Position numbers and translations under genes: made by a program. Positions 13,727 through 24,540 of a stretch of 64,000 nt of DNA are shown in pieces; within the stretch, counting starts at the first letter, position 1, and each line of letters begins with the position of its first letter. Source of the DNA: Sycobia sp. Sy_11 (taxonomy: Eukaryota; Arthropoda; Insecta; Hymenoptera; Epichrysomallidae); assembly GCA_018907035.1 (NCBI GenBank), contig JACCIC010000063.1:620001-684000 (forward strand). The letters run 5' to 3'. The notes beneath the pieces were generated by a model. It was not told where the DNA came from. It did no database searches and saw only the letters and a list, made by a program, of their open reading frames with translations.

Positions 13727-13789
<63 letters not shown>

Positions 13790-13974
13790 TTTTCCGTGCG
13801 TATAGAATAGTTTTTTTTAATTATGAAAAATTTAACATTCAACAACGAACATATGCGACATGCTCCGACTTGCAAACACTTAGTCTCAGTTTGGGTTAAA
13901 ATTGGAGACCTATAATCACTTTTTTATACAAACAATACGCATTGAAATTATCTAAAATCCCGTTACTCTAAGGG
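13541..13974. mobile_element. piggyBac-like TTAA mini-element (MITE), copy 1
   Basis: Flanked by TTAA at 13537-13540 and 13975-13978, the target site of piggyBac transposases. The left end TCTTTAGTGTACCGG and the inverted right end CCCTTAGAGTAACGGG are imperfect inverted repeats. An 18-bp perfect palindrome TGACGCATATATGCGTCA lies just inside the left end (13558-13575). A 9-bp inverted repeat, AACACCTAT/ATAGGTGTT, follows at 13594-13602 and 13633-13641. There is no transposase, and a (TA)n tract occupies the middle. Confidence 0.55.
13737..13782. repeat. (TA)n microsatellite
   Basis: Long TA run inside the mini-element, ending in a short CA run. Confidence 0.95.
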
Positions 13975-14079
13975 TTAATAATACCGAATAGCGACTCTAC
14001 CACGATAAACAATGTAATCTGATAATTGGAAATCTATTATCTGTGCTTAAGGAATAAAAAAGGCCTCTTCTGTTTATCC

Positions 14080-14505
14080 TGGACTAAAAAAAGCCCTCAG
14101 ACACCAGGTGTCTCTTCTCATTGACAAGAATTACAAGAAGACCTCCAGCAATTCTCGTTTCATAAGCTGTTTTTCCCCTCCTCGCACCCTTTTCTATTCG
14201 CATATCTATATCTTTTCTATTGCGGCCGGTGGTCTGACTGTTTTTTTGCCGGACCTCCGCGCTCATGAATACGAATTCCCGCCAAAATCCCGGAGACCCC
14301 AGTATCCGTTCACGACCGGCCTTTTACTACTGAAAGTGCCGGGAATAAATCAAGCCCGTTCGATCTCCCTATCTATACCTATATACGCTACGTACGTGCA
14401 AACGATCGCGCATATAAATATATGCCCAGTTTGACCGATGGCTTCGCCCAGCAGCCCAGCGAAAGGAAAGCTTTAGGGAAAAGTCGCGAGCAAGACAGGG
14501 AAGCA

Positions 14506-14545
<40 letters not shown>

Positions 14546-14645
14546 CATGGAATGGTCGATGAAATGAAGGAAAAAGAAAAAGAAGATATTCTGCTTGAAG
14601 ATAAAATCGGAAAGTACGACGATCGCAGTAATCTAATGTCCGGTG
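14080..14645. other. GC-rich island with (GA)n
   Basis: GC-rich DNA with overlapping open frames on both strands (up to 108 codons) and no recognisable domain. A GA tract sits at about 14510-14541. Confidence 0.4.
14510..14541. repeat. (GA)n microsatellite
   Basis: About 16 GA units. Confidence 0.95.
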
Positions 14646-15000
14646 GAAAAATAGTTCATAATTCTTTTAGTCCATGACTTTTATAAGGACCATGTATATT
14701 TCATTTGAAAGAATAAATCGAATGTAAATAGAATCTTTTGGATTTTAAGAAATTGTGATCATTTTTTCTCACAAATTGTAAGCATTGATACGTGTAGATT
14801 AAGATAATCATATAAAGGATAGATGATCTTCGCATGTTAAAAGATATTATAGAAGAATGTTCAAAAAAATTATTCTTGTCTTGTTAGAAAATTGATGTTC
14901 ATATTAACATGTGAATAAAGCAACGTTTAGTAACAGTTTATTGAAACGTCAAGGCGCACTTTCAACCATGCTGCAAATCCACGACGTGAAAAGATTTCGT
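14646..15000. other. AT-rich non-coding stretch
   Basis: Nothing recognised. Confidence 0.45.
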
Positions 15001-15420
15001 CGACCATCCCTTGACACGTTAAAAAGTTTCATGTACCACCTGTACCAGTACGTGAAAACGTCCGAGCAATTGTCATAAGAGCGATCTCTCCCTCTTTCTC
15101 GTGACGTTTCGATGCTCACCCCCCCCCCCCTTGAAGGGAGTCACAAAGCAAAGCACGAACTGCGGGAGTAGAATATAAGCGAGAGAGGGGAGGGGGGCTA
15201 TTGGAAAATCGATAAGGCAGTTTGCGAAGAGTCGTCTGTCTAGGAGTCTTGCGTGTTTGCGAGGCAGGCCCGATCGTCTTATAGGTTTTCCGTATTATAC
15301 CCTTCTTTCGTGAATTCTTCGATCGTGACGCTTCCTTCCTCTTGACTTCGAGCTGTCCCCCTTTTTCTCTTCATCCTTTATCTATTTCTTTTTGTTTTCT
15401 TCATTGTCACGCTTCTCGTT
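15001..15420. other. GC-rich island with a poly-C run
   Basis: Contains a 12-base C run at about 15119-15130, a purine-rich GGGGAGGGGGG stretch near 15187 and pyrimidine-rich DNA after 15340. No gene recognised. Confidence 0.4.
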
Positions 15421-15642
15421 TATCCTATATTTATTGTTATAATTTATCGATAAGAAATTTTTTTTATTTTCTTATTCAATGTAAAAGGGGTCTTCGAGAA
15501 TTTTTATGCTAATTGTAAAACGAAAGCACAAGAAAGATAATTTAAATAAATTCTCAAAAAATAAAAATTTAGAAATCAATCCTAGATATTAATTCAATAC
15601 ATAATTGTTTATTTTTTACAAATAATATATTTGTAAATATAG

Positions 15643-15696
15643 AGACCTACGATGGCTCGATCGCTAGAGCGAAGGACTAGTAATTCGGTGATCCGA
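15643..15696 (+). mobile_element. tRNA-derived SINE, copy 2 (head fragment only)
   Basis: Matches the first ~55 bases of the SINE copies at 13.0 and 57.1 kb, from GACCTACGATGGCTCGATCG through AGTAATTCGGTGATCCGAG. It then stops before box B and the shared body. Loss of the 3' part is not the usual 5' truncation of reverse transcription, so a later deletion is likely. Confidence 0.6.
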
Positions 15697-16050
15697 GAAT
15701 GTAAACTTTTATCAAGTAGATCTAAGAAACGAAGATATTATGACTTCTAACTAAATAACTGAGAACATATTTAGCATCTGCGACAAATTGTGATGTAATT
15801 GTAGATTAATATAAACCTTTAACAGTTATTAACCTAGAAAATCTATATTTATACAAGACCTCTTTCATTTTCTATTACTAACTTCCTAATATCGTATTAA
15901 ATTTCTTCAGCCCATGCAATGAATCCATTGAATTGTTACTCTATTATGGTTTACCAATTCCAAATTGTATATCAATTATCATCTTATTATTTTAATTCTT
16001 CCAACTCTTCAAATTGTTGTACTGCTCTATCTACTATACTACTTATACTA
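15697..16050. other. AT-rich non-coding stretch upstream of the Penelope-like element
   Basis: No coding homology is seen before about 16,050. The 5' terminal repeat expected of a complete Penelope-like element was not recognised here. Confidence 0.4.
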
Positions 16051-16061
16051 AGTACTATCTT

Positions 16062-17592
16062 ATTTGATGATTGGTAATCCACATATCATTAAGCTACAAA
16101 ATAATTTGAAAGAGTTATTAAATAATTGGAAAAGAAATGAATATATAAATGATACTACATATAAGTATTATATTTAAAATGTGAAAATGGGCTTGACGAA
16201 TGAAATGGGCTTCCCAAGATTCATAAAGAAAATCTGACATTTAGAATAGTAATATCTTCCATAGGTTTCCCAACTTATAATATTGCTAGATTTTTGTCTA
16301 ATATATTGGTTAAGATAGTTGAAAGAACTAGTTCTTACATTAAGGATAGTTGGTGTTTTTACAATGAAATGAAAGATATTGTTATTCCGAAAAACTACAA
16401 GATGATTTCATTGGATGTAGTATCTTTGTTTACAAATGTACCTTTAGAGTTGTTAAATGATATTATACATGAAAAGTGGAATGAAATTAATTTGCATACA
16501 AAATTAACAATGAATGAATTTATTAAAGCAATTAATTTGGTTTTTAATAACACAATTTTTTCATTTGATAATAACTTTTATGAACAAAAATACGGATGTC
16601 CAATGGGGTCGCCTTTGTCACCGGTTATAGCTAATTTAGTTATGGAAAAGTTGGAAAGTATAGCCTTGTCAAAATTGCTTTTTGAAGCAATGATATTTAA
16701 GAGATATGTTGATGATATCTTTACAATTGTTCCGGAAGTTTTTGTGGATGAAATGGTGGATGTTTTCAATTCTGTACATGACAGAATTAAATTTACAAGG
16801 GAGGTTGAAGTTAATAGTCAGTTAATTTTTCTGGACATTAATGTCATTAGATGTAGTAATAATAAGGTGAAACCTAATTAGTACAGAAAGCCTACTTAGT
16901 CAGGTAGGTTTTTAGATTTTAATTCACACCACCAATTCGGAAACAAAATTGGAGCATTAAAGGGTGTCATTGAAAGAGCAATAAAACTGTCACATAAAGA
17001 TTTTAGACAAAATAATTTACAGATAGTAAGAGAAGTTTTCATTAATAATGGTCATCCAATTCAATTTATTAATAGATTAATTGCTGAGAGATTGTTTGAC
17101 ATTTATAATACCGAAAATAGACATAGTGCAGGAATTGATGTTAAAGGAGGCAAAATTATTGTCTTGCCATATGTTAGAGGATTGTCTGAAAGAATTAAAA
17201 GAAATTTTCGGAAATATAACATTCAAATTTTCTTTAAAAATAGCAATAATTTGAGTAGATTGTTTAATAATTGCAAAGATAAGCATGATTTATGCTTAAA
17301 ATCAGGAGTTGTTTACTATATTGGACAAACAGGTACATATTTAAAAAAGAGAATTTATGAGCATAAATATAGTTTACGTAGCTCACATATTACTTCCGGT
17401 TTAAAAGAGCATTGTTTAAAGTTTTTACATTCTTTTGATTTTGTGAATGTGGATATTTTGGAACATGGTATTAATAATAAGTATAAACGGAAGAGTCTTG
17501 AAAGTATTCAGATTTCCAGGAATCGAAATAATGTGAATTTAATGTTAGAGTCTGGTAGATTGGACAGTGTTTATCATTCCTTATTAAATTGA
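16062..17592 (+). pseudogene. Penelope-like reverse transcriptase/GIY-YIG endonuclease (broken)
   Basis: The encoded enzyme would reverse-transcribe the element and nick target DNA. Reading starts with KLQNNLKELLNNW (about 16,090-16,130), shifts frame near 16,175, then runs in one frame to TGA-free RT motifs: GLPKIHK (16,207-16,227), SLDVVSLFTNVP, GCPMGSPLSPVIAN and the catalytic YVDDIF. In-frame TAGs at 16,879 and 16,897 replace two tryptophans of the conserved W-YRKPTW-SGRF segment. Downstream are LPYVRGLSERIKR and the endonuclease, with YIGQTGTYLKKRI and LKEHCLKFLHSFDF. An 18-bp tandem duplication (16,186-16,212) adds a TGA at 16,201. About nine codons are missing just before YIGQT, so the GIY half and the CxxC pair of the endonuclease are gone. 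Confidence 0.9.
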
Positions 17593-17690
17593 TTGGTCTT
17601 GGACAATTTCTGTAGAGGGGGAATTTATATTCAATTTACTAAATTTGGTGGTGGAGATGGGTATATATAGATTAGAATATAAGGTTTAGT

Positions 17691-17745
17691 TTAGTCTCTG
17701 ATGAGGAGCCGTAGCGAGCTCGAAACTTTGGACAAGTCTTCAATT
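17691..17745 (+). ncRNA. hammerhead-ribozyme-like motif in the PLE1 3' region
   Basis: CTGATGA at 17,698-17,704 and GAAA at 17,722-17,725 match the two conserved strands of a hammerhead core. Between them GAGC (17,706-17,709) can pair with GCTC (17,718-17,721) as stem II, leaving one bulged G. After GAAA, ACTT (17,725-17,728) pairs with AAGT (17,734-17,737) as a short stem III, and GTC at 17,736-17,738 sits at the expected cleavage site. Stem I is not formed convincingly by the flanks of this copy. Hammerheads with tiny stem III are known in Penelope-like elements. Activity of this copy is not established. Confidence 0.55.
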
Positions 17746-17868
17746 AGGTAAGGGTGTTGGGGATAGTCCGACTGCACTTTACTAACAAAGAATTTTTTCA
17801 GCTAATATTTTATTTTCAGATTAGTCTACGGGGGTGAATGTAAACAAGGACAGTCTGACTGTCATTAT

Positions 17869-17975
17869 AATTTTAATTTAATTTTTAATTTAATTTTTAT
17901 TTTGAATTTTTATTTTATTTTTCTATTTTTTTTTATTTTTATTTTTTATTCTTATTTTTATTCTATTTTTAGATT
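17869..17975. repeat. T-rich low-complexity stretch
   Basis: Runs of ATTTT/AATTT units within the PLE 3' region. Confidence 0.8.
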
Positions 17976-18067
17976 GAATTGGTTGGACTGTAAAACCAAT
18001 AAAAAAATATTTATTAATTTGTATATGCGCAGTCAACATAAGTACAATTCAATTATTAACATATACA

Positions 18068-18070
<3 letters not shown>

Positions 18071-18114
<44 letters not shown>
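18071..18114. repeat. (TA)n microsatellite at the PLE1 3' boundary
   Basis: About 22 TA units immediately after the last PLE-like sequence. Confidence 0.95.
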
Positions 18115-18121
<7 letters not shown>

Positions 18122-18439
18122 TTAAATATAACTAAAATCATATTAAGATCACCGTTTACCTTACTAATAAACAGAGCAGATAGCTTATTCAAAAACGCCC
18201 AGTATAGAAAATATTTTTAGACAAATTAAAATTAGAAAAAGACAAATATCTTTTAAAATAAAGAGAAAAATACGTTATCTGTATAATCTATGAAAATAAT
18301 AAACAGCAATAGGAATTATACTTCTGTTCTGTACATAATGTACCCATGGCCATACTTGGACATTATCGTTAAGTACAGTCTATACCTGGATCGTGTTGAG
18401 CATGCACGTGCAAACCTTTTCATCAAAAAAAAGGAAAAA

Positions 18440-18892
18440 AACAGAGAGTTATTTACGCCGCCATCCAGCCGAAGTCACGCAATCTTCGCAGTGCAAGATA
18501 GCGATTGCAAAGCCGAGCTTTGCCCGAATGAGCGCGAGCGGGACAACGGAAGCGGCGCGACGCACGGGGCGCAAGGAGCGTCGGTGCGCGTGCTCGCACA
18601 GAAGGTGGGAAAGGGGAGGACCGCCGGGCTTCTGGGTCGGCTCGGTGTAAATCACCGACCATCCTCGGGATTAAAACATCCGAGGACTCGCATTTGTTCG
18701 CAGTCGAAACTTTGCCGGCTCGGGCAAAGTGCTCCTTTTCGCCTCCTCCACGACCTCGCGCCATCCCCTCTGCCTGTCTCTCTCCTTTCGCGTTGAAAAA
18801 GTTCTAATGGATCACGGAGGTAGAGAGAACAGGACGAAGAGGAGGATAGGAGTCGGAACGATTTTTTTCTTAACTCGCCTCCTCCTCCTGCT

Positions 18893-18932
<40 letters not shown>

Positions 18933-19080
18933 TCTCCGTTCGATTGCTCGGGAACGCGAGGCGACAAATCGTTTCGTGACGAATTTTCGCCTTTCTGTAC
19001 ACTTTAGTCTGACAGGAACTACAAGAGATAGCAAAGGGGTCGCCGGTCGATGTTGACTGCTTAAACATTTTCGCAGCACA
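18440..19080. other. GC/CpG-rich island with (CT)n
   Basis: GC-rich DNA with several overlapping open frames on both strands (up to about 138 codons on the minus strand). All are Arg/Ser/Ala-rich, mutually antisense and lack a domain, so no gene is called. A CT microsatellite lies at about 18899-18929. Confidence 0.4.
18899..18929. repeat. (CT)n microsatellite
   Basis: About 15 CT units. Confidence 0.95.
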
Positions 19081-19094
19081 CGGAATCTTGAGAA

Positions 19095-19156
19095 TAAAGA
19101 ATTAGAATTAGAATTAGAATTTTATTTATTAAAGCCGATGGACTCGTGGTCCTTCA

Positions 19157-19163
<7 letters not shown>
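19095..19163 (-). mobile_element. probable 3' tail of a non-LTR retrotransposon
   Basis: Read on the minus strand, about 45 bases of unique sequence (GGACCACGAGTCCATCGGCT) are followed by TTAATAAATAAAATTC with an AATAAA signal. Several TAATTC hexamers then end abruptly. A short unique 3' end followed by simple-repeat units is typical of severely 5'-truncated LINE insertions. No coding part is present, so the family cannot be named. Confidence 0.4.

Positions 19164-19223
<60 letters not shown>
19162..19223. repeat. (GA)n microsatellite
   Basis: About 30 GA units adjoining the probable LINE tail. Confidence 0.97.
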
Positions 19224-19226
<3 letters not shown>

Positions 19227-20085
19227 ATATTGCTTAATTTAAAAAAGGATACATTTGATTCATATTAAGATAGTTGAATAATAACGTGATTTAAATCTTC
19301 CCAGTGAATAGCTTCTTAAAAATTTCATAGATTTCGGTGAACATGTTCCTGTATAACAATAATTTTATAATCACTAAAGGTTTACTAGATCTTGGTAAAG
19401 TGAAACTATCTAAAAGAGATAATATATATCATAATTTTTATTCTAAACAACATATCTTAAGACATATGGTGCTGTAGGATGGGAAATTATACAATTACAT
19501 TCGAAGGTTGCTCTATCGGGTTTGAAATTCAATAGAAAATTGTTCAATATAGGCACACAAATAAATAGCAGAAGCAGTAAAAAACAAAAAAGAGTGTACA
19601 ATATCTAACAATATTACTTTTCGTAATCTATTTCTATTTGAATGATCAGCGTTATTTGGTAAAAATCCAATTTGAAGGTTCTGACATTGATTTTATTCTA
19701 CTTTAATTCACTTGATTCGATTATTTTTATTATTAATAACTAATATATGAACAGAAATCAATGGAGTGCAATGTTACTTTACTAACGATCTATATAATTC
19801 GACTTTGTTCTTTCACTGTCAGAGTTTAAAAACAATTTACCTGAAGCTATTTTTGATTTCATATTAAATGCATCAATATGGAAACTTTTATTTAATAGAT
19901 AAAATTTCTTAATAACATTATCATTGCTAGAACGGACCATTTTATATTAACAGCTTAATGGACAAAAAATCTTAGAAAATAACGAAAAACAAAGTTAATT
20001 GAGCGAAAGTAATTAATTAACATAATCGCTAGCAAAAAAAAATCGCGAAATTGGAATTCCAATAAAACGGAGCCATAGATTAAAA
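19224..20085. other. AT-rich non-coding stretch
   Basis: Nothing recognised. Confidence 0.45.
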
Positions 20086-20089
20086 GACG

Positions 20090-20690
20090 CCGCAAATGAG
20101 GGGCAAAAACTATCGGAGAAAGTATCCCGAAGGGATGGGAAGAAGACAAGCCATAAACTCAAATGGCTATAGACGATGTAATACAGAGGCACCGCGCCCC
20201 ATACAGGACAACGAAACACAACCTTCTGATATTCGAGGGCCATTGGCGCAGCTAATCCCGTTGATAGCGAGTATATAAGGAAGCTCGAATCGCCGCGGCC
20301 CGATAAAGGGGCTCCCCGCTGCCTACGCGCACGAAGGACAGAGAGTACCCGGGGATTTCCAGCACCGCCGATAAATCAGATTTATGACGAGGCATTTGTT
20401 TCTCACTTTTACGTCACTCTTTTCCTTGCTTGTCGCTCTCCCCCCCTCCCATCCATTTATCTATCACTATATCCTCTATACTTTTCACTATTTACTCTGT
20501 CCTTTTTCTATACTCTATCGGCATCTCCCTCGCTCTTTATTTGCCTTTTTTCACCCGATCCCAATCCTTCATTGGATCTTGCACGTTTCACATTGTCCCC
20601 ATCGTATATTAGGATCTTTGAGGAAATATATGTTGAACAATTCTGCTGACGTCGCGACCCTGTGTGCATAGATCGAGAAGGAGAAGGAAA
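20090..20690. other. GC-richer island with a TATA box
   Basis: GC-rich between about 20,090 and 20,380, then pyrimidine-rich to about 20,600. Open frames of 60-95 codons have no recognisable domain. A TATA element near the centre suggests a possible promoter. Confidence 0.4.
20272..20280 (+). promoter_or_regulatory. TATA-box candidate
   Basis: TATATAAGG fits the TATAWAAR consensus. It is followed by GC-rich DNA where a start site would fall about 30 bases downstream. No coding region is identified after it. Confidence 0.3.
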
Positions 20691-22434
20691 GCGTCCATTA
20701 TTCTTTTCTCCATATTATCAGTAATACTTTAATTTTTCGGCAAATGAATAATGCAAATAAATTAGTATTCTAAAATTTATTGATCCTCATGTAAACATTA
20801 AAAGAATTATCTCATTTAGTTGTATTTAATCATACTATATTATACGATAAATATGTAATATATCATTGCTTGTTTTTGTAAGTATATTGCTCCTAATATT
20901 TAAAAAATATTCCTAAAATTTATCTGCATACTGAAGAAAATTTCAAGTGATAAATCTATAACCATTTTCCAAATCGTTTAGTTCAGAGGTTAAGAATAAT
21001 GATAAAATAATTTTAATAAAACGTAAAACCCGAAATTTACATGTTCTCCTTGTTAATCTAATATCGAAAGGTGCCTGATGCAAACATTAATAGCAAACTA
21101 GTATCAGGTGTGTGTGATAGTGTACGTACTACCGCTTTCCTATGTAGTAGATATGTGGGTGGAAAGGAATTGTTTTCGTATTCTCCGTGCGCGGAACTTG
21201 CTTTATTGGACTTAAGGGCATAAAGCGGGATGGTAAGGGTTATATAATATTTTGGAAAGCGGGCACGTCTGCTACTCTTTGGATTACGGCCGTACTTAGA
21301 ATTTATAATTTTTATACATTGGTGAACATTCTTGTTAGAGTCAAAAAACAGTGTGTAAATCTGTTTATTTAAATTCTGTTGATAGTTTCATTTTACAAGA
21401 ATATCAAATAGCTTTCAACGATTAAAATATTGATTTATCAGCAAGAAATTACTTTCGTTAAGTAATTTACATTTAACTCATGCTATTTCTGAATCATTCA
21501 TTATCCACAACATTCTGAACTACAATAAACAAAAAAATATCATTATCTACGTAGTTTTCGATATATTTTAATTTATTTTAATCATATTATTCTCTCTCTC
21601 GCTCTCTTTCTCTTCTTCTTCTTATTCTTAATCTTCTTCTTCTTCTTTCTCTTTTTGAAACATTGCAAAAAATTCTTTTTTCATAGAATTCAATCAACAA
21701 AAATCTATAGAAATAGTATTCCCGATTTTACAGGAAATGTGTATATTTATGTTTGTTTGGGTTCCGATTACGAATATCGTAATGGATTTAGCGAAAATGA
21801 AATTTTTATGACGAAAAGCATATAAATGATGGTTTTTCAAATTTATCTTGAAAAACATAAGAAATTTCGAAAAATATTTTAAATGAAAGTTGTAGATCTC
21901 GTCAAAATACAAATTTTCTTATCTATGCATGGTTTAGATATAGTAAATATTTCTAGAGTGATGACGTTTTTAAATTGCCCATAAATATATTCGCCAAATA
22001 TGATATATTTTATTGAAACTGCGAAACGTTCTGACTATGTTTTAGGTACGTATACATAGATCTTATTACCTTTGTGTATTAGCAAACTGGTAATATATGA
22101 CAATATTGTAATAAATTTTTGTGGAAATTAAATAAGAAAATACGAAAAATTAAAAAAAATAATTTTCACAAAAATTGTAGATTTCATTAAAAAATATATT
22201 GTTTACTCTATACAGTGTTTAGGTGTTCGCGATATCTCTAAATCTTTGATGTTTTTAAATTATCATTTAATAAATTTTATGATTATGCTTTAAAACTACA
22301 GAATTTTCTTGTAAGGCTTTAGGCAAATGTAAAGGAAAATGATTTTTTATAGATTCGAAATTCTTGTGCCATAATTTGTCCAATCGGTTGTGAATAGTAT
22401 TAAAATTTTGCGTGCACAGACGAACAGCGCAAAC

Positions 22435-22436
<2 letters not shown>

Positions 22437-22488
<52 letters not shown>
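22437..22488. repeat. (TA)n microsatellite
   Basis: About 26 TA units. Confidence 0.97.
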
Positions 22489-22491
<3 letters not shown>

Positions 22492-23075
22492 TTCAATTGT
22501 ATATCTATTATTTATTTCTAATATAATAAATGACTAACGTACGGCACTATTCGAGAACTAAGATAAATGCTCATAAACATAAATATGGGATTTGACGGTA
22601 TATTAGTATATGTTTATATTCAGATATCTTTTTGAATAAAAAATTAAATGTAGAAATGTAGAATATATCGAAATTAGGACTTATGTAGGAATTATGACGA
22701 GTTTAACAAAACATTTTTAAATCATCTAGTAATTATTACAACTCTTAATTATCTTATATCTTTTTATTTAGCTAATATTTAAGTTCAATTTAATGTATTA
22801 TGAAAAACATTAAGTTCTCTAAGAGCTTTCACAATTATTCTAGGTAAATGAACCGTTTGTTCATATATTAATTAATGTATTTACATTAATAATGATCAAC
22901 ATAATTCTTCATTATCGACTCTATATGCATCCAATGGATTAACAAAAGGTCTAATTTTTATAGATGAGACGTTACAAAATATTTTATTTTTTATCTATGT
23001 ACTAAAAATTAATTTTTCCAATTCAAGTTTAACTGCAAAAGATCAAAGGAATTTTTTTTGTTACAATTTACTCTA

Positions 23076-23078
<3 letters not shown>

Positions 23079-23142
<64 letters not shown>
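23079..23142. repeat. (TA)n microsatellite
   Basis: About 32 TA units. Confidence 0.97.
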
Positions 23143-23146
<4 letters not shown>

Positions 23147-23972
23147 ATGCTTTACCAGTAATATATTTAAGTAGGTCTGAAGGCTTCTAGCGAAATTGAC
23201 AAGACATTGCTAAGGGGCTCAATTTTATTAATAAAAAGTCAAATTAAGACGTCTGCTTTTAAAAGAAAAAAAGAAATTCTGAATCAGTCGATAATTCTGC
23301 CATACAAATTTTTTATATTAACAAAATAATTATGCTCATTAAAAGAGTTAAAAAGTTCTAGAAAAAAAATTGTCTAGTCCTTTTCTTAATATCGCAATTT
23401 ATTGTAATTATCGTACTATTTTATTTATTAAATATTACGAATTTCTTTTGCATAAAAAATATTCCGTTCTTTAACCATCGGGTTGTACGAAAACATTTTC
23501 ATACATTTACAGTTAATCTTTAAAAAAATATATAAATTTCTTTCAATTTTCAGCTTTCGAATATAATTTTCAATCTAAAGTATTTTTGCGACTTTTTTTA
23601 TATAACTGACTTATGAAAACAGGAAATGCTACAAATCATACTCAAAATCAAAGTTATTCTATTTTCATAGGTAAGCAATAAAATATAGGGGCATTTTGAA
23701 TAATTTTAAGATAATAATTTTAATTTTTGTAATCAAATTATCTGTAGACGTTACAAAATACTTAATAAAAAATTAGGCAAGCAAGCTATAGATATATACG
23801 TAATTTTTTTTTAAATAATAAGCTGTACCATTTGGTTCTTTCGTAACCAGCTCGATGCTTAGATTGTACCTCGTCCCCCAGCTTTCCCGCCGACCAACAC
23901 CGAGAACAATTTAGAAGGCTGAAAGGCGCTCGCGTCGCAGTCCTCGCCCAAAAAAGCGCGCCAGCAACAGAG

Positions 23973-23982
23973 TATATATAAA
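23973..23982 (+). promoter_or_regulatory. TATA-box candidate
   Basis: TATATATAAA in a GC-rich setting on the edge of the island. No start site or transcript can be proven from sequence. Confidence 0.3.
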
Positions 23983-24070
23983 TCCTCGCGCAAAAACGAG
24001 AGACGACTGTCGCTCAAGCGCAGGCGTTAATAAAATTTACCGGGGCCGGGGGCGCCAGCGGAGCCGGGTA

Positions 24071-24094
24071 GGGGCGGGAGGGGCGGGGGGGGGG
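24071..24094 (+). other. G-quadruplex-type G-run
   Basis: Runs of 4, 3, 4 and 10 guanines separated by single bases. Confidence 0.7.
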
Positions 24095-24540
24095 ATTAGC
24101 GCGGCAGCGCTCCTTCATGCAAAGCGCGAGCTCGCCGGGCTTTCTTGCTCCGGACATTTTTGCCGGCGGCGCAGCTGCAACAATAAGCAGCCGCCGCGTA
24201 CATGTATATATGCGCGGGAACAATAAGACGGGCGGCAAGAAGATCCGTGGATAGCGAAGGGCGGCGGAGAGGGCAGAGTTCGCACGATAAGTGCAAGCAC
24301 CTCACGTCCGCACCGCGCGTCCCCCCTTCCCCGCCCCAGGTCCCATACGCGGCTTCGCGGAATGACAAGCGCATCTCCGCACAGGAGCGACGACCTTTTA
24401 CACCTCCGCTTCCTTCACCCTCCCCGTCCGTGCAGAACGCGAGCGTGCGGCGGCAGTCGCGAGAATTAATGCGAACGATGCAAACTGCAGCGCCGCGGAC
24501 GCCGCATAATTCGTGCGGATAAAGTGCGAAAGTGTTTGTT

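Larger units (their letters stand above)
16050..18070 (+). mobile_element. Penelope-like retroelement (PLE1), defective
   Basis: Carries, in order, an N-terminal conserved segment, a reverse transcriptase, a GIY-YIG endonuclease, a 3' non-coding region with a hammerhead-like motif and a T-rich stretch, and a tail ending at a (TA)n tract. The tail AAATATTTATTAATTTG and AAGTACAATT recurs in the PLE2 fragment at 56.6 kb. The region from the hammerhead motif to the ATTAGTCTACGGG block recurs at 54.23-54.44 kb. Together these mark one family present in at least three places in this window. Confidence 0.9.
20691..23865. other. AT-rich non-coding stretch with two (TA)n tracts
   Basis: Holds a TC/TTC-rich patch (about 21,590-21,655) and TA tracts at 22,437-22,488 and 23,079-23,142. 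No gene recognised. Confidence 0.5.
23870..24540. other. CpG island with TATA box and G-run
   Basis: One of the strongest GC-rich islands in the window. It has a TATA element at 23,973 and a G-quadruplex run at 24,071. Open frames of up to 106 codons overlap on both strands with no recognisable domain. A promoter for an unidentified transcript is plausible. Confidence 0.45.

Noticed and set aside
18652..19068. 138-codon minus-strand open frame
   Set aside because: Several frames on both strands are open at once in this GC-rich island, and the translation includes the GA/CT microsatellite.
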